NCBI GenBank assembly: GCA_964006375.1
Contig: OZ023264.1
Location: 13,898,225 to 13,962,224 of the forward strand
Source: Tillus elongatus
Taxonomy: Eukaryota; Arthropoda; Insecta; Coleoptera; Cleridae
Direction of reading: 5' to 3'
Length of the DNA: 64,000 nt
A program made the position numbers and the translations under genes. Each line of letters starts with the position of its first letter. Positions within the stretch are counted from its first letter, which is position 1. The notes below the pieces were generated by a model, which was not told the DNA's origin, did no database searches, and saw only the letters and a list, made by a program, of their open reading frames with translations. Of the stretch, positions 1 to 10,995 are shown one piece after another.

Positions 1-463
1 CACATTTTTGAAAAATACAACAAAAAAATCAACAAATCAAACAAAACGCCTTAAATACTCCTCAAAAATATTTTCTACTTACAATGAATTTGAGAACGCT
101 CAGTCTGTATCTTTTCGAGAAGCACAGGAAAGCTACCGCTTACTTTGTGATATTTAGAAGTTCATCAATCATAACTCATAAAATGTCTTAACAAAAAAAT
201 AAAAAGAACACATTTTCAACATCTCACTCAACTTTGGTACAATTAATGCAACAAATATTCACTCAGCTTCCAACAATAAATAGTGGTAATGATGAAGAAA
301 ACGAAGACCGTAATCTAGACAGTTTTAGCAGTAGATCACATGGAAGCTGGTGAATATTTGAGCGGAGGACACACAGCATCAGATTTTTTGTTTTGTTTTG
401 GCTCAACCATGTACTAAAGTCTGACTTAATGCGAGAAAAGGAATAATAATTACAGATGGTTTT
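1..463 (-). other. Galphao 3' flank / probable 3' UTR
   Basis: AT-rich sequence directly downstream of the Galphao stop codon on the minus strand. It should hold the 3' UTR, whose end is not identifiable here: I see no convincing polyadenylation signal and cutoff. No ORF, RNA gene or recognised repeat is apparent. Confidence 0.5.
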
Positions 464-651
464 TCAGTAGAGGCCGCAATTGCGCAAATTGTTGGCTATG
501 ATGACATCGGTGACTGCATCAAACACAAACTGTATGTTGTGGGTGTCTGTGGCACATGTCATATGGCAGTATATTTCTTTTGTTGTCGATTTATTCTTAG
601 CTTCGAACTGTGCTTGAATATACGCTGCTGCTTCACCATACTCTTGCGCAC
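464..651 (-). CDS. Galphao: Galphao terminal coding exon (exon 8)
   Basis: Last coding exon of the Go alpha subunit, a GTPase that couples seven-transmembrane receptors to effectors at the inner plasma membrane. Minus-strand translation starts [20 protein letters not shown] (the first Gly codon is split with exon 7), then [13 protein letters not shown] (TCAT is the G5 guanine-binding loop), then helix alpha5, ending NNLRNCGLY and a TGA at 464-466. The CGLY tail has the cysteine at -4 that pertussis toxin modifies in Gi/o proteins. Go is favoured over Gi because Go proteins end in GCGLY and Gi in DCGLF. The acceptor is AG at 652-653. The residue before the cysteine is Asn rather than the usual Go Gly. 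Confidence 0.95.
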
Positions 652-1156
652 CTAAAAATTCACATTTAAATTCAATCCAATTAAAAAAAAATTAAAAAAA
701 AATAGATTTAATGATTTAATTAAAGTACAGCATATTCTCAGGTTTGAAAAAGGTAGACATAAACAAGGTTATCACAGATCCTTAATAACCATGGTAAATA
801 AGAAATGTACACGTTGAAACCCCTGAAAAACAATAGACGTCGATATTAATAATGTTATTAAAATTGTTATCAAAACGACTTTACAAGCAGAAGTCCCTGA
901 TAAGCTTCCAGACTTCAAAATGGGGCATAGCCTTAGAGTTTTGCACACACTAGGAAAAGTACAATTATATGTGTTGATTGAAGATATAACTGAGAAGGAC
1001 AGCCAGCCAAAATTAACAGTCTTTAACTATGAATTCTTGACGCTAGCCAGCCTAGCTGAACCAATATTGTTCCTAAACTTCAAAATGTTTGGGGTTGACA
1101 TCTTTGGGTGATGAATAAAAAGGCCTTTTCTTTCCAAACAAATATTTTATTCCTTG

Positions 1157-1200
1157 TCCCGACACGTTTCGACCCTTTTCAACAGGTCATCCTCAGGGGA
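1157..1200 (-). ncRNA. Hammerhead ribozyme motif, left arm
   Basis: Minus strand reads TCCC, then core CTGAGGA, then a stem II of GACC/GGTC around a loop, then GAAA, then near-palindromic stem III ACGTGT, cleavage C at 1161, then GGGA closing stem I with TCCC. One extra nucleotide (T) sits between the CUGANGA core and stem II. The very short stem III suggests activity as a dimer, as known for ribozymes of this type. Structure inferred by eye. Confidence 0.6.
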
Positions 1201-1573
1201 ATCTGTAAGTACATCACACTATCTTCAGCCGTAAATCGATCGCCTCTTTTCTTGAGTAAGCTGCTCTAATCTCCCTCTTCAGTATGGATCTACTACATCT
1301 CTTGACGAGTAAAGTGAACGAGTGTGGGATTGACCTGCTATACATATTCTGAATGAACTTTGGAGACAGTTTTTTTCTGACACATGTCGTAAGGAACCAA
1401 ATCCTGATAGACAACGAGACTGAAGCCCTTGACCACCTTCTATAATTCTTGACGCTAGCCAGCCTAGCTGAACCAATATTGTTCCTAAATTGAAAAGGGA
1501 GATTAGAGCAGCTTACTCAAGAAAAGAGGTGATCGATTTGCGGCTGAAGATGGTGCATGATGTACTTACAGAT

Positions 1574-1617
1574 TCCCCTGAGGATGACCTGTTAAAAAGG
1601 GTTGAAACGCGTCGGGA
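1574..1617 (+). ncRNA. Hammerhead ribozyme motif, right arm
   Basis: Plus-strand counterpart of 1157-1200: stem I TCCC/GGGA, core CTGAGGA at 1578-1584, stem II GACC/GGTT (one G-U pair), GAAA, then perfectly palindromic stem III ACGCGT, with the predicted cleavage after C1613. It faces away from its partner. The same unpaired T follows the core. Confidence 0.62.
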
Positions 1618-2181
1618 CAAGGAATAAAATATTTGTTTGGAAAGAAAAGGCGTTTTTATTCACCACCCAAAGATGTCAACCCCAAACATTTTGACGTTTA
1701 GGAACAATATTTAACTATAAAGACAAATATTTGATCGGGTCCAGATGTAAATTTATTTTACAACTCTTTAACTGCACCAGTGATGTCATCAGCTGTAATC
1801 TTGGGTACCTGCACAAGAGACCAATATGCTGACAGTGGTGAGGCTTCTTAACTGAGAAAAAAAACTAATTTTACAATACAAAATATATTTTATTTTCTTC
1901 TGCCTATCGTGGGTCTCGACCATAGATATTCTTCTAAGATATTTTCTGTCTGAAAAGAAGTATAAACTTAAATATACACATATTCATTGGGTTAAAGACA
2001 TTAGGAGACATTCAGTAAACCTTATACTACAGTATCTGTGTCAAAAACTCCAGTTTGCTCGGGGAAACCAGATCACATGTCTGCAACGGAAAATTTGGCA
2101 TCCAAGTTAAAATAATAATTGCTCACTTGGTGCAGAAAAGCTTGTTGCTCTATTCTGTCAGGGACTAAAACAAAATCTTAC

Positions 2182-2335
2182 CTGCGTACTCTGGAAAACA
2201 TATCGTTAGAGGTGATTTCCTAATTTTCTCTTCAAATAAATCTTTTTTGTTTAGGAAGAGGATAATGGAGGTGTCTGTAAACCATTTATTGTTACAGATT
2301 GAATCGAATAGTTTCAAACTTTCTTGCATTCGATT
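2182..2335 (-). CDS. Galphao: Galphao exon 7
   Basis: 154-bp exon, the same size as exon 7 of vertebrate Gi/Go genes. It starts in phase 0 with [19 protein letters not shown], continues through [19 protein letters not shown] with NKKD, the guanine-specificity (G4) motif, and ends [11 protein letters not shown] plus one base of the shared Gly codon. The acceptor is TTCCAG before 2335; the donor GTAAG begins at 2181. No frame damage. Confidence 0.97.
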
Positions 2336-2485
2336 CTGGAATAGAAATAAAAGTAGATCAGTATCTTGCAATGCAACAAATAAGAATTATTACAGATTCA
2401 TGCAGTCATAATCATAAAAAACTCAATCTGGCGTTTTATAAGAAAATATGATAAGAACCATAAGTTGCAGGGGCGTGCTAACCAA

Positions 2486-3519
2486 TGCTGACTGGCATAA
2501 GCGGATTTTAAACCGCTTACTGGAGATGATATAAACTGCATACCTAGATAAAACAACACCCTTCGCACGGACTACAGTGGTATAGACAGACAGTAGGAAA
2601 TAAGCGATCGCCAACCCCGATTATCGGATTTGCGCGCTTGTGTCTGTCGCATATTATGCAGCGTCGCCGCGTCTGTCTGGCGTTTGCGACATTGCCAAAC
2701 TCAATAAATATTCCAAATATTTACCTGCAACTAGATTGAAACTAAATAAAAGCAAAAATCATAAAAATAACTTATTTAAAAGAAAAAATACAAATTTAAT
2801 AGAAATATTATGCTGACTGGCATAAGCGGATTTTAAACCGCTTACTGGAGATGATATAAACTGCATACCTAGATAAAACAACAGCCTTCGCACGGACTAC
2901 AGTGGTATAGACAGACAGTAGGAAATAAGCGATCGCCAACCCCGATTATCGGATTTGCGCGCTTGTGTCTGTCGCATATTATGCAGCGTCGCCGCGTCTG
3001 TTTGGCGTTTGCGACATTGACAAACTCAATAAATATTCCAAATATTTACCTGCAACTAGATTCAAACTAAATAAAAGCAAACAAAATCATAAAAATAACT
3101 TATTTAAAAGAAAAAATACAATTTTCATAGAAATATTTAGGGGAAGCAGTGCTTCCATTGCATCCATGAACCGCAAGCTCGTAGTAAGTTGTATGCTTGG
3201 TGTAACTGATAAGTCCAGGTACTGTTCTCAAAAACAATGCAAAATATTTTAATTGACAAAATCAGGGTTGTCGAAATTCCGCATAGCTAAAACAACGGCC
3301 TTCGCACGGACTGCAGTGGTATAGACATAGACAGTAGGAAATAAGCGATCCCCAACTCCGATTATCGGATTTGCGCGCTTGTGTCTGTCGCATATTATGC
3401 AGCGTCACCGCGTCTGTCTGGCGTTTGCGACATTGACAAACTCAATAAATATTCCAAATATTTACCTGCAACTAGATTCAAACTAAATAAAAGCAAACAA
3501 AATCATAAAAATATCTTAT
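2486..3519 (+). repeat. Tandem repeat array interrupted by piggyBac
   Basis: Three successive copies of a unit including ACAGACAGTAGGAAATAAGC and a GCGGATTTTAAACCGC hairpin. Copy starts near 2486 and 2811 are 325 bp apart; a third begins near 3281 and is broken at 3519 by piggyBac, resuming at 5735-5915. Copies differ in length because only some carry the segment with GGAAGCAGTGCTTCC. The short open frames inside are by-products of the repeat and show no protein family. Confidence 0.75.
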
Positions 3520-3523
3520 TTAA

Positions 3524-5730
3524 CCCTTTGAAGCACGAATTTCAATGTTATTTCCAATTCTAATGACATTTGGTATATATCATCTTAATGTGTAAAAAAA
3601 AATTATGTAGTACACTTCTTTGTTGCAAAAAAACATTTATTTTAACTTTTGCAAGTGGTTTCGATATGAAACCACAATCTAAGTGAACACATACAAAATC
3701 GAAATATTACATATATTTTATATTATTGATGATAAGTTAGGAAACAGTTTCTTTCTGCCAGTAAACACAACGTGACTTTACACTGTATGCAGCTCCATCT
3801 GGTTCGATGAGGTTTTTCGGCCGTACTACACTGAGCACAGCGTCTTGATGTTCCGTGCACAGGTAGATGTTTTGCTTGATCACGCTGTTGATCTATTGGT
3901 ACATAAGGCTTGAATCTGGATACAACTTTTTTAGTAGAAGATGGCCTTCCACAAGAGCCTCTTGAAACGGAAGCCCCAATCAAACTCAGTATTACTTCAC
4001 ATCGGAAAATTTTGAGGTTCATAGCACTTTTGGTCCTCCGTTTGAATATTATATATGAGTTGACTACTGATGTATTGAGAAAATGCCAAAATAGACGGTG
4101 GTACCATTTTCGGGATTTCCAATCGATGGCGTAGTAAGATTTCATCATATCAGCTTTGTCAACTCCACCCATATACCTTCGGTAGTCTACAACTGCTTTA
4201 GGGCAATTGACTTCAGTCATACTTCCATCTTTCTCCCTTTTATTCACTTTAGTTTGATCTGTAGGAGAATGTATAGTAGAGAGCATCTGAATAGTTGTTT
4301 TGCCCTTCCACTTGATACAAGATACTTTGTCTCTATAAACTGCCCAATCAAAATTACCTCGATTCATTTCCTTATCGCCTTTCAATCCAGTCAGAAGATT
4401 TTTTCTGTTTGTGCGTACAGTTCCACACTGTAGATTTTATTTTCTTGTGAAGAAAGTAAAAGGTCAGTTGTTGTGAAATAGTTATCAAAGTAAGCATGGT
4501 GTCCTTTTCCTTCGAGAACCTTAGTCATGTCAAGCACTACCCGTTCACCTAAACCTTTCTCAGATTTATCTTGTTGCTTTCCTGTATATAATTCAACATT
4601 ACTCAGATAACCTTCTTTATCGGCGCACACCCAGATTTAAACCCCCTTTTTACAGGTTTCATTGGCATATATTGCTTGAAAGCTATTCGGCCTTTAAACT
4701 TCACCATGCTTTCATCAACTGACACTTCTTTTGATGGGCAATAATATTTCTGGAAGTTTTTCTTTAAGAGTTCAATGTATGATCTGATTTTAAACAATTG
4801 ATCAAAACCGAGCTCCCCTTTTTTTGCCATTGTGGCATTGTCATTGCAATGCAGGCTAGTTAGCAGGGAGCCAAAACGGTTTACGCCTGTTTTTGATGCT
4901 ATGAAATCATCACATAGTTCTGGATGCGAAAGGAGGGAGACTTTTTTTATACCTATGAGCAAATTTACCGCTATAAAAATTTTCAATTTATCCTCAGTTG
5001 TCGGAATAAAGTTTCTTTATTCCTGGGTGGCATACAAGTTTGTTTGTTCTGTAACCAGACAAATAGCATCGCCAAAAATAAGCAAGAAGAAATCTATACG
5101 TTTTGTAACATCAGGTGGTACTTCAGAGCTGGGACCAGTTAGTTGCTGAAAATGATTTAGATTCGGAGCAATTTCTTGTTTTCGCCAGTTCACAAAGTGG
5201 ATAAGTGGTATATCATCTTCTAAATCGCCTGGGTCGTCATCTATGTCGCTCCCAATTGCCAAATCGTCGTCACTCAAAATAGTGTCCTGAGCAATCGCTT
5301 CGATAGTTTCATTATTTTCAATGATGTCTTCAATCATTTCTTCCTCTTCTTCCTCATATTCGCTTATTACTGACTCTCCATCAGAAGAAATTTCATCAAG
5401 CAGAGCGTAAGCTTCATCCGAGGTTAGTTTTGACAAATCGATTTGTTTTTTCATCACATGCGACAAATCAATTTGATTTTCCATCCTAACCTAAACAAAT
5501 TTATACAATGTAGATAAAAAACGAAATCATTCATAAAACATGGCTTCTTTAACAAATTCTAACGAATACTAGTAATACAGTGTTCGCCAATTGCAAACTT
5601 GCAATGGAGATCAATAGATGGCGCACTAATACCCAAGTAGGAAGTGTGGTTTCACTGCAAAACCAGTCTACATATAGAAAAAAAACATTAGGTAAGTGGT
5701 TTCTATGTGAAACCACTTTGCTTCAAAGGG
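3524..5730 (-). mobile_element. piggyBac-family DNA transposon, complete ends
   Basis: 2,207-bp element bounded by inverted termini CCCTTTGAAGCA and its complement, directly flanked by the canonical TTAA duplications at 3520-3523 and 5731-5734. Subterminal palindromes of the type GTGGTTTC/GAAACCAC occur near 3655-3680 and 5695-5718. It sits in one copy of a local tandem repeat, so both original flanks can be read. The internal transposase is on the minus strand and is broken, so the copy is non-autonomous but may be movable in trans. Confidence 0.93.
3723..5484 (-). pseudogene. piggyBac transposase, frameshifted
   Basis: Three reading-frame pieces give one DDD transposase. The N-terminal piece (5484-5017) has the usual acidic stretch YEEEEEEMIEDIIENN and a LIHFVNWRKQEIAP domain start. 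The middle piece (about 5000-4400) holds VSLLSHPELCDDF, SVDESMVKFKGR, VCADKEGY and YFDNYFTTTDLL. The C-terminal piece (4385-3723) holds YMGGVDKADMMKSYYAIDWK, including the third catalytic Asp, and a cysteine-rich finger (CAQC...CIQCKVTLC). Frame breaks lie near 5015-4985, 4620 and 4390. The catalytic aspartates are still recognisable, so decay is recent. Confidence 0.9.
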
Positions 5731-6154
5731 TTAAAAAAAAATACATTTTTAATAGAAATATTTAGTGGAAGCAGTGCTTCCATTGCTTCCATGAACCGCA
5801 CGTTCGTAGTAAGTTGTATGCTTGGGTGTAACTGATAAGTCCAGGTACTGTTCTCAAAAACAATGCAAAATATTTTAATTAGCAAAATCAGGGTTGTCGA
5901 AATTCACGCATTAAAAGTGGTTAGCTTTGAATTTAATCCAACTAGATTTGATATTGCCCTTTTTAAATAAAATATAATCAACACTCGCACCAAAAAAATA
6001 ATAAAGGTCAAATTTGACATGAACATAGAAATTCAAGAGTAAATAAAATTAAATATTGGAAGTTTATTAAGAACTGCTACCTACCAAAAAGTCATAAAAT
6101 AAGAGGCAATATTAATAAACAAAAATCTACTTTCTGTGTGTGTGTGTTTTGTTT

Positions 6155-6494
6155 CTTTAACGTCGGCGTATTTCCGCGACTATGGCCAATCACCGACGCC
6201 AGCGAGCAGTTTCACCTCACTATCCTGGAAATTTTGCCGAACCCCTGTCTTTCTGTAAGGAGGGTAGGGATCTTTAACGTGCCCAACATCGCATGGACAC
6301 GGGACCGACCGCTTTACGCCCCCTCCGAAGGGCGGAACATGCAGACATTCAACTTGCTCAAATACAATGCCAGAACCTCGGTTGATGTTAATTTTACAGT
6401 TTGTACTGAAAAGGTGAACGGAGTACCTCGGGATCGAACCCAGTACCCTTCGGTTCAAAGGCACACGTTCTTACCTCTGAACCACCGAGGTTCT
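6155..6494 (-). mobile_element. tRNA-derived SINE, family 1
   Basis: Minus strand starts with a tRNA-like head: GGTGGTTCAGAGGTAAG resembles an A box and GGGTTCGATCCC (6430-6441) is an excellent B box. It is followed by a body shared with copies at 12755-12985, 13205-13405 and 35216-35551. The body ends near ACGTCGGCGTATTTCC on the plus strand. Not a working tRNA, as the acceptor stem does not fold cleanly. Confidence 0.7.
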
Positions 6495-6708
6495 ATCTAC
6501 TACTCTTCTGGATAAAATAAATGTATTTGGGTTTCATTAACTTTTGGACTTGAACTAGTTGTAAATATCATCGTACATTTAGGGCAACAAAAATTCAATA
6601 TAGTTGTCATTGTAGAACAGGCTACAAGTGTGGTGAAAAAATATATCACATAACTCAAAAACTTAATTTTTCACAGCAGGTTAAAATTGTAGATATTATT
6701 ATAAATCA

Positions 6709-6999
<291 letters not shown>

Positions 7000-7240
7000 T
7001 TATTTGAAATCACAAATTTTGTTCATTAAATGCAGATAATTTTATTTGTTTTTAACTTTAGAGCCCTGAGTTTTAGAACATAGTATATGTTTTAAGAAAC
7101 TGGGGTAAATTTGGTTGACATAGCTTTGTTAATTTTGGCGATACAATGTTCCCAAAAAAAAATCAAAATTTTCCAATAAAGCTGGTCTGGTGTTAGTGGC
7201 CAACGAACTTATACGCGACATTTAGAAAACGAAGCTACTT

Positions 7241-7672
7241 GAACATTGTGAGGTGTACGACAGGGTCGCCATCTCGGTGTGGAAGCAGGTAGTATGTTGT
7301 CACGACAGCTCCAAATAACACAAAATGTTATAAAATAGAGACTGTATACAACCAACTAACACTTTAGTAAATTGTCACTGACCCATTCTTCCCTAATATA
7401 GGGACAATGTATGTAACTCTAGATGTATTCTCACTATAATTAAAACCGCAGACTGGTTTCGCTCTAATTAGAGCTCGTCAGTACGGTATATTAATTACAA
7501 CGAGAACACACCTATAAAGTCATACAGTTATGGTAGCCAGCTCCCTAGAACATTGTGAGATGTACGACAGGGTCGCCATCTCGGTGCGGAATCAGGTAGT
7601 ATGTTGTCACGACAGCTCCACATAACACAAAATGTTATAAAATAGAGAATGGGTACAACCAACTAACAATTT
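7241..7672 (-). repeat. 307-bp tandem repeat carrying a hammerhead: retrozyme-like
   Basis: A ~125-bp segment starting GAACATTGTG at 7241 recurs at 7548 with few differences (both contain GACAGGGTCGCCATCTCGG), so the period is 307 bp and about 1.4 units are present. The single complete unit has a hammerhead ribozyme on the minus strand. Metazoan retrozymes are described as short tandem repeats of a few hundred bases with one hammerhead per unit, replicated through circular RNA; this matches. A Penelope-type terminal repeat is the alternative. No ORF. Confidence 0.6.
7445..7487 (-). ncRNA. Hammerhead ribozyme, well-formed
   Basis: Minus strand: ACCGTA (stem I), CTGACGA (core), GCTCT-AATT-AGAGC (perfect 5-bp stem II), GAAA, CCAGTC with predicted cleavage after the C at 7451, then TGCGGT pairing back to ACCGTA (six pairs, one G-U). 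All conserved core bases are present with no extra nucleotide. Stem III (ACCAGT) is weak, as in minimal or dimeric hammerheads. Confidence 0.75.
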
Positions 7673-7688
7673 AAATGGGCCAGAGCTG

Positions 7689-7872
7689 TTTTTTTTTAAA
7701 TTATATTATTGGCTGCGGCATCTCAGGCCATTAGCACATTCATTTCCCATCATTCACTATTTTTACTAATTTTCCAGACAAAGTCAACTTCTCGTTGGCT
7801 CGCCCAGCAATCGAACCCGGGACCTCTCGCACAAACTGGCACCTAGCAACCTGCGCCACGAGGGCGTCCGAG
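7689..7872 (-). mobile_element. tRNA-derived SINE, family 2
   Basis: Minus strand head has GTGGCGCAGGTTGCTAGG (A-box-like) and CCGGGTTCGATTGC (B box), then an unrelated body ending in an A-rich tail (the T run at 7689-7698). Structure and tail fit a single SINE insertion; no other copy is seen in this window. Confidence 0.55.
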
Positions 7873-7999
7873 CTGTGGTTAAAACTTTCATCTCCTTATT
7901 ATCAAATTATTTTTTTATACAAAAACGCACAAAAAAAATTATCGGAATAACAATAATCTGATTAGATAACGGTAAAGTGAAATGAGACCAAAAAAAATT

Positions 8000-8100
8000 G
8001 ATAAAAAGTTAAGTCACTAACTAGGATTAGAACTCGTCATGTAGGATTCCATTAACCGATGTACAGGGCTTAGCCCGCTAAGCTACGCTCGACATGTATG
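8000..8100 (-). mobile_element. tRNA-like SINE head, family 3
   Basis: Minus strand has GCGTAGCTTAGCGGGCTAAG (A-box-like) followed about 40 bases later by GAGTTCTAATCC (B-box-like). About 100 bp only. It could be a decayed tRNA or a SINE head; it is too diverged in the arms to call a functional tRNA. Confidence 0.4.
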
Positions 8101-8344
8101 CACTAGCAGGTATATCCCGTAGTACACTTTAATTGTGTAACGTCTTTAATATTTACACAAAACAATTTTGATTTACAATAAATTTTTTTGCTCATACTTT
8201 AACGAAATCAAGGAAAATAACGACTTAGACACATATCTAGGAGCTTGTTAGTGATTTCTTGTCGTATTTTTCACTCACATCCGTACTCCTACCTAATTAT
8301 CAATCTTGATGTTTTAATTTTCTTGAATCAGATTTAATTAATTA

Positions 8345-8830
<486 letters not shown>

Positions 8831-9264
8831 AAATTCATTAAAAAGATTGTTTAAATTGCTAGTTATCAAAACAATAAAATTTAAGATAAAAAATATAAAA
8901 CAATAAAATTCAGGACAAAAATAGCGAACAGATATGTTTTTGAGATTGAATTTTTAAATGATTTGATTTATTTTTAATTGATTTGATTTATTTTAAGATT
9001 TCTCAAAATGCTAGTTATTGAAAATATAAATACAAGTCAACATGCAAGTTCAGTACCGTCCAGCACTTTAAGGAGTATACAAGTTCTCAAAATTCTTTGA
9101 TACAATGTTATCATAACCTGCAATATTTAAAGCACCAGAGTTTGATAACGCCATCGACTGAGAAGAGCTTGGTTCCTACTATCGACCAACAAAAACAAGA
9201 CCAACAGGTCTTTAATGATTTTATGAATATTACTCTCTAAATATTATATATTTAGATCTAGATA

Positions 9265-9350
9265 TTGCCTAGGTTAGGTTAGATTATGTTGTGACTGGGC
9301 CATTCCAGTCACTCCTCTGCGACCTTAAGGTCTATTGTGGCTCAAGCCAG

Positions 9351-9431
<81 letters not shown>

Positions 9432-10038
9432 CATCCATCAAATCCAACCCTCTTCACAGGTCGATAATTTGTGTGGGCGAAAGTTGGGTCTTGCCAAAGA
9501 GAGGTGCCTGGTTCTGTCCGCTGCTAGACAGGAACATGGCACGTGCTCTGCTTTGTCACTCTTCATACACAGTTGGCACTCAGTTACTTAATCCCAGCCC
9601 TGTGCAGGTGGTGACGCAGTCGGCAGTTTCCAACCAGAGTTTTCAGCTGTTACCTGTTTAACTCTAGAAGTCTTTTAGCACTTGACTCTGAAAAACCCTT
9701 TGTGAAGGCCCTAGAGTGGGCTAATCGTAGCAGATTTTTGCTATTGTTGCAATATCTGTGTGTCCGTCCAGGCGTCTTCAAGATGAACGATATGCCCAGC
9801 ACAGGTTCCTGTCCGATATAGTCCGCCTCCACACGCCCCCTAGCTAGAGCGTCGGACTTTACATTGCCATTAAGATCCGAGTACCCCTGTATCCAGACCA
9901 GCGACACCTTACCGCCCAGTTGGTTAAGGACAACCTTGCAATCCATACCGTTTTGTAATTGCAACTGTAGGACCCAAGTGCTTTTGTAGTAGCTTGGCTA
10001 CCGGGAAATATTTTTATCGTTTTGTGTGTGCAACGGTT
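9265..10038 (-). mobile_element. I/R1-like non-LTR element, 5'-truncated 3' end
   Basis: Shares its RNase H end and 3' UTR with the element at 23201-25631. Minus-strand translation includes KVSLVWIQGYSDLNGNVKSD and ALARGRVEADYIGQEPVLGI, equivalent to the RNase H end there. An (AT)n tract (9346-9428) lies within its 3' part. Frame breaks make it a dead fragment. It ends only about 40 bp from the donor site of Galphao exon 5. Confidence 0.75.
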
Positions 10039-10078
10039 TCGTTAAGATGTACCTACCAAGTTTGTAAAATATACTTAC

Positions 10079-10207
10079 TTAAAATTAAGATTCTTAAACG
10101 AGAAGTGTACTTCAACAATACCCGTAGTCTTTACTCTTGTGCGCAGAATGTCTTGTTCTGTAGGCTGATAGTCTTTTGCACCTAGCCTGTCTAAGTCATC
10201 AAGGAAG
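10079..10207 (-). CDS. Galphao: Galphao exon 5
   Basis: 129-bp exon, again the vertebrate exon 5 size. It encodes [20 protein letters not shown], then [20 protein letters not shown] and [12 protein letters not shown] is switch I with the Arg and Thr that contact GTP and magnesium. Bases at each edge are shared with exons 4 (Tyr) and 6 (Lys). The acceptor TTTTTACAG ends at 10208; the donor GTAAGT starts at 10078. Confidence 0.97.
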
Positions 10208-10604
10208 CTGTAAAAAGAAAAAATATATAAATATAAACCGCAAAAATATTGTGTAACATTAATAAACAATGATTCAATAAGCTTGCCAAAAAGGATCAGT
10301 TACCAACAACGATGTTTGTGTTTATTGTGAAGGTCAACACCTTAGTGAAATAATACAAAACAAGAAAACCAACACAAAATTTATACATGGTGACGATCAA
10401 TTCGTTTGAATGATTGTTTTATTATTTTCATTAAATTTAGCAATAATTCAGAGACCCCTAAGAAAGTTTACTTTATAAACTAAATCACAGCTGAATAAGT
10501 GTTCTACTTTTTCTCCGTCTAATGTTTCATGTAAACTTGTTCATTTGATATCCGCTGGTAGTCCTGGTAAAAATGTTGTTTTACTTTTTTGTTGAATAAA
10601 TCTG

Positions 10605-10720
10605 GAAGAGTCTAGGTAACGTTACCTAGGGGTAGATAAAACTGGGAGAGCCTAGATAGTCACCTAGTGACGGATAAAACTGGACGAGTCTAGATAGTCA
10701 TCTAGTGGCGGAAAAAAACA
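10605..10720 (+). repeat. Short tandem repeat with CTAG palindromes
   Basis: About 2.5 units of roughly 48-50 bp of the form AAACTGG..GAG.CTAGATAGTCA.CTAGTG.CGGA. The first unit contains a perfect 18-bp palindrome, CTAGGTAACGTTACCTAG (10613-10630). Lies in the 627-bp intron between exons 4 and 5. No known function. Confidence 0.55.
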
Positions 10721-10834
10721 ACAAGATTTCGGCGTATGTAAAATATTGTTTCAATTTGTTTTGTGTCATTAGTTATTTAATATATGCATAATTAAATCAT
10801 AAGAAAGAGCTTTATTTGTGGGAAATGTACTTAC

Positions 10835-10995
10835 TATTTGGCAGAATCGTTGAGTTGGTACTCGTTGGAACGGCCGAAGCACTCTTGAACGCCGGAATCT
10901 GCCCATAATCTCTTCATGGCTGCTAAAAGTTCTTCTGAGAACGGCTCTGTGTCTTCCATCCTTTGTATTACGTCGAATACCATTTTACCATCGGT
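10835..10995 (-). CDS. Galphao: Galphao exon 4
   Basis: 161-bp exon of the helical domain: [53 protein letters not shown] and two bases of the next Tyr codon. The acceptor CAG ends at 10996; the donor GTAAGT starts at 10834. Length and sequence match insect Go; Gi has a different run here. Confidence 0.97.

Larger units (their letters stand above)
1065..1712. repeat. Inverted pair of ribozyme-bearing terminal repeats, Penelope-like
   Basis: Two arms of about 200-230 bp, near 1065-1290 and 1485-1712, are inverted copies with few differences. Both include a stretch reading ATTCCTTGTCCCGAC in one orientation, and each holds a hammerhead-ribozyme motif. Hammerhead motifs at element ends are established for Penelope-like retroelements, so I infer the ends of such an element, or a small non-autonomous relative. 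The ~200-bp spacer has short open stretches but no RT or GIY-YIG motif. It lies in the intron between Galphao exons 7 and 8. Confidence 0.6.

Noticed and set aside
2965..3563. Repeated frame starting MSVAYYAASPRL
   Set aside because: The frame is repeated because the DNA is repeated; it starts on a non-ATG codon and has no recognised domain.
7241..7672. CRISPR-like array
   Set aside because: Two long direct copies only, in animal DNA; explained better as a hammerhead tandem repeat.
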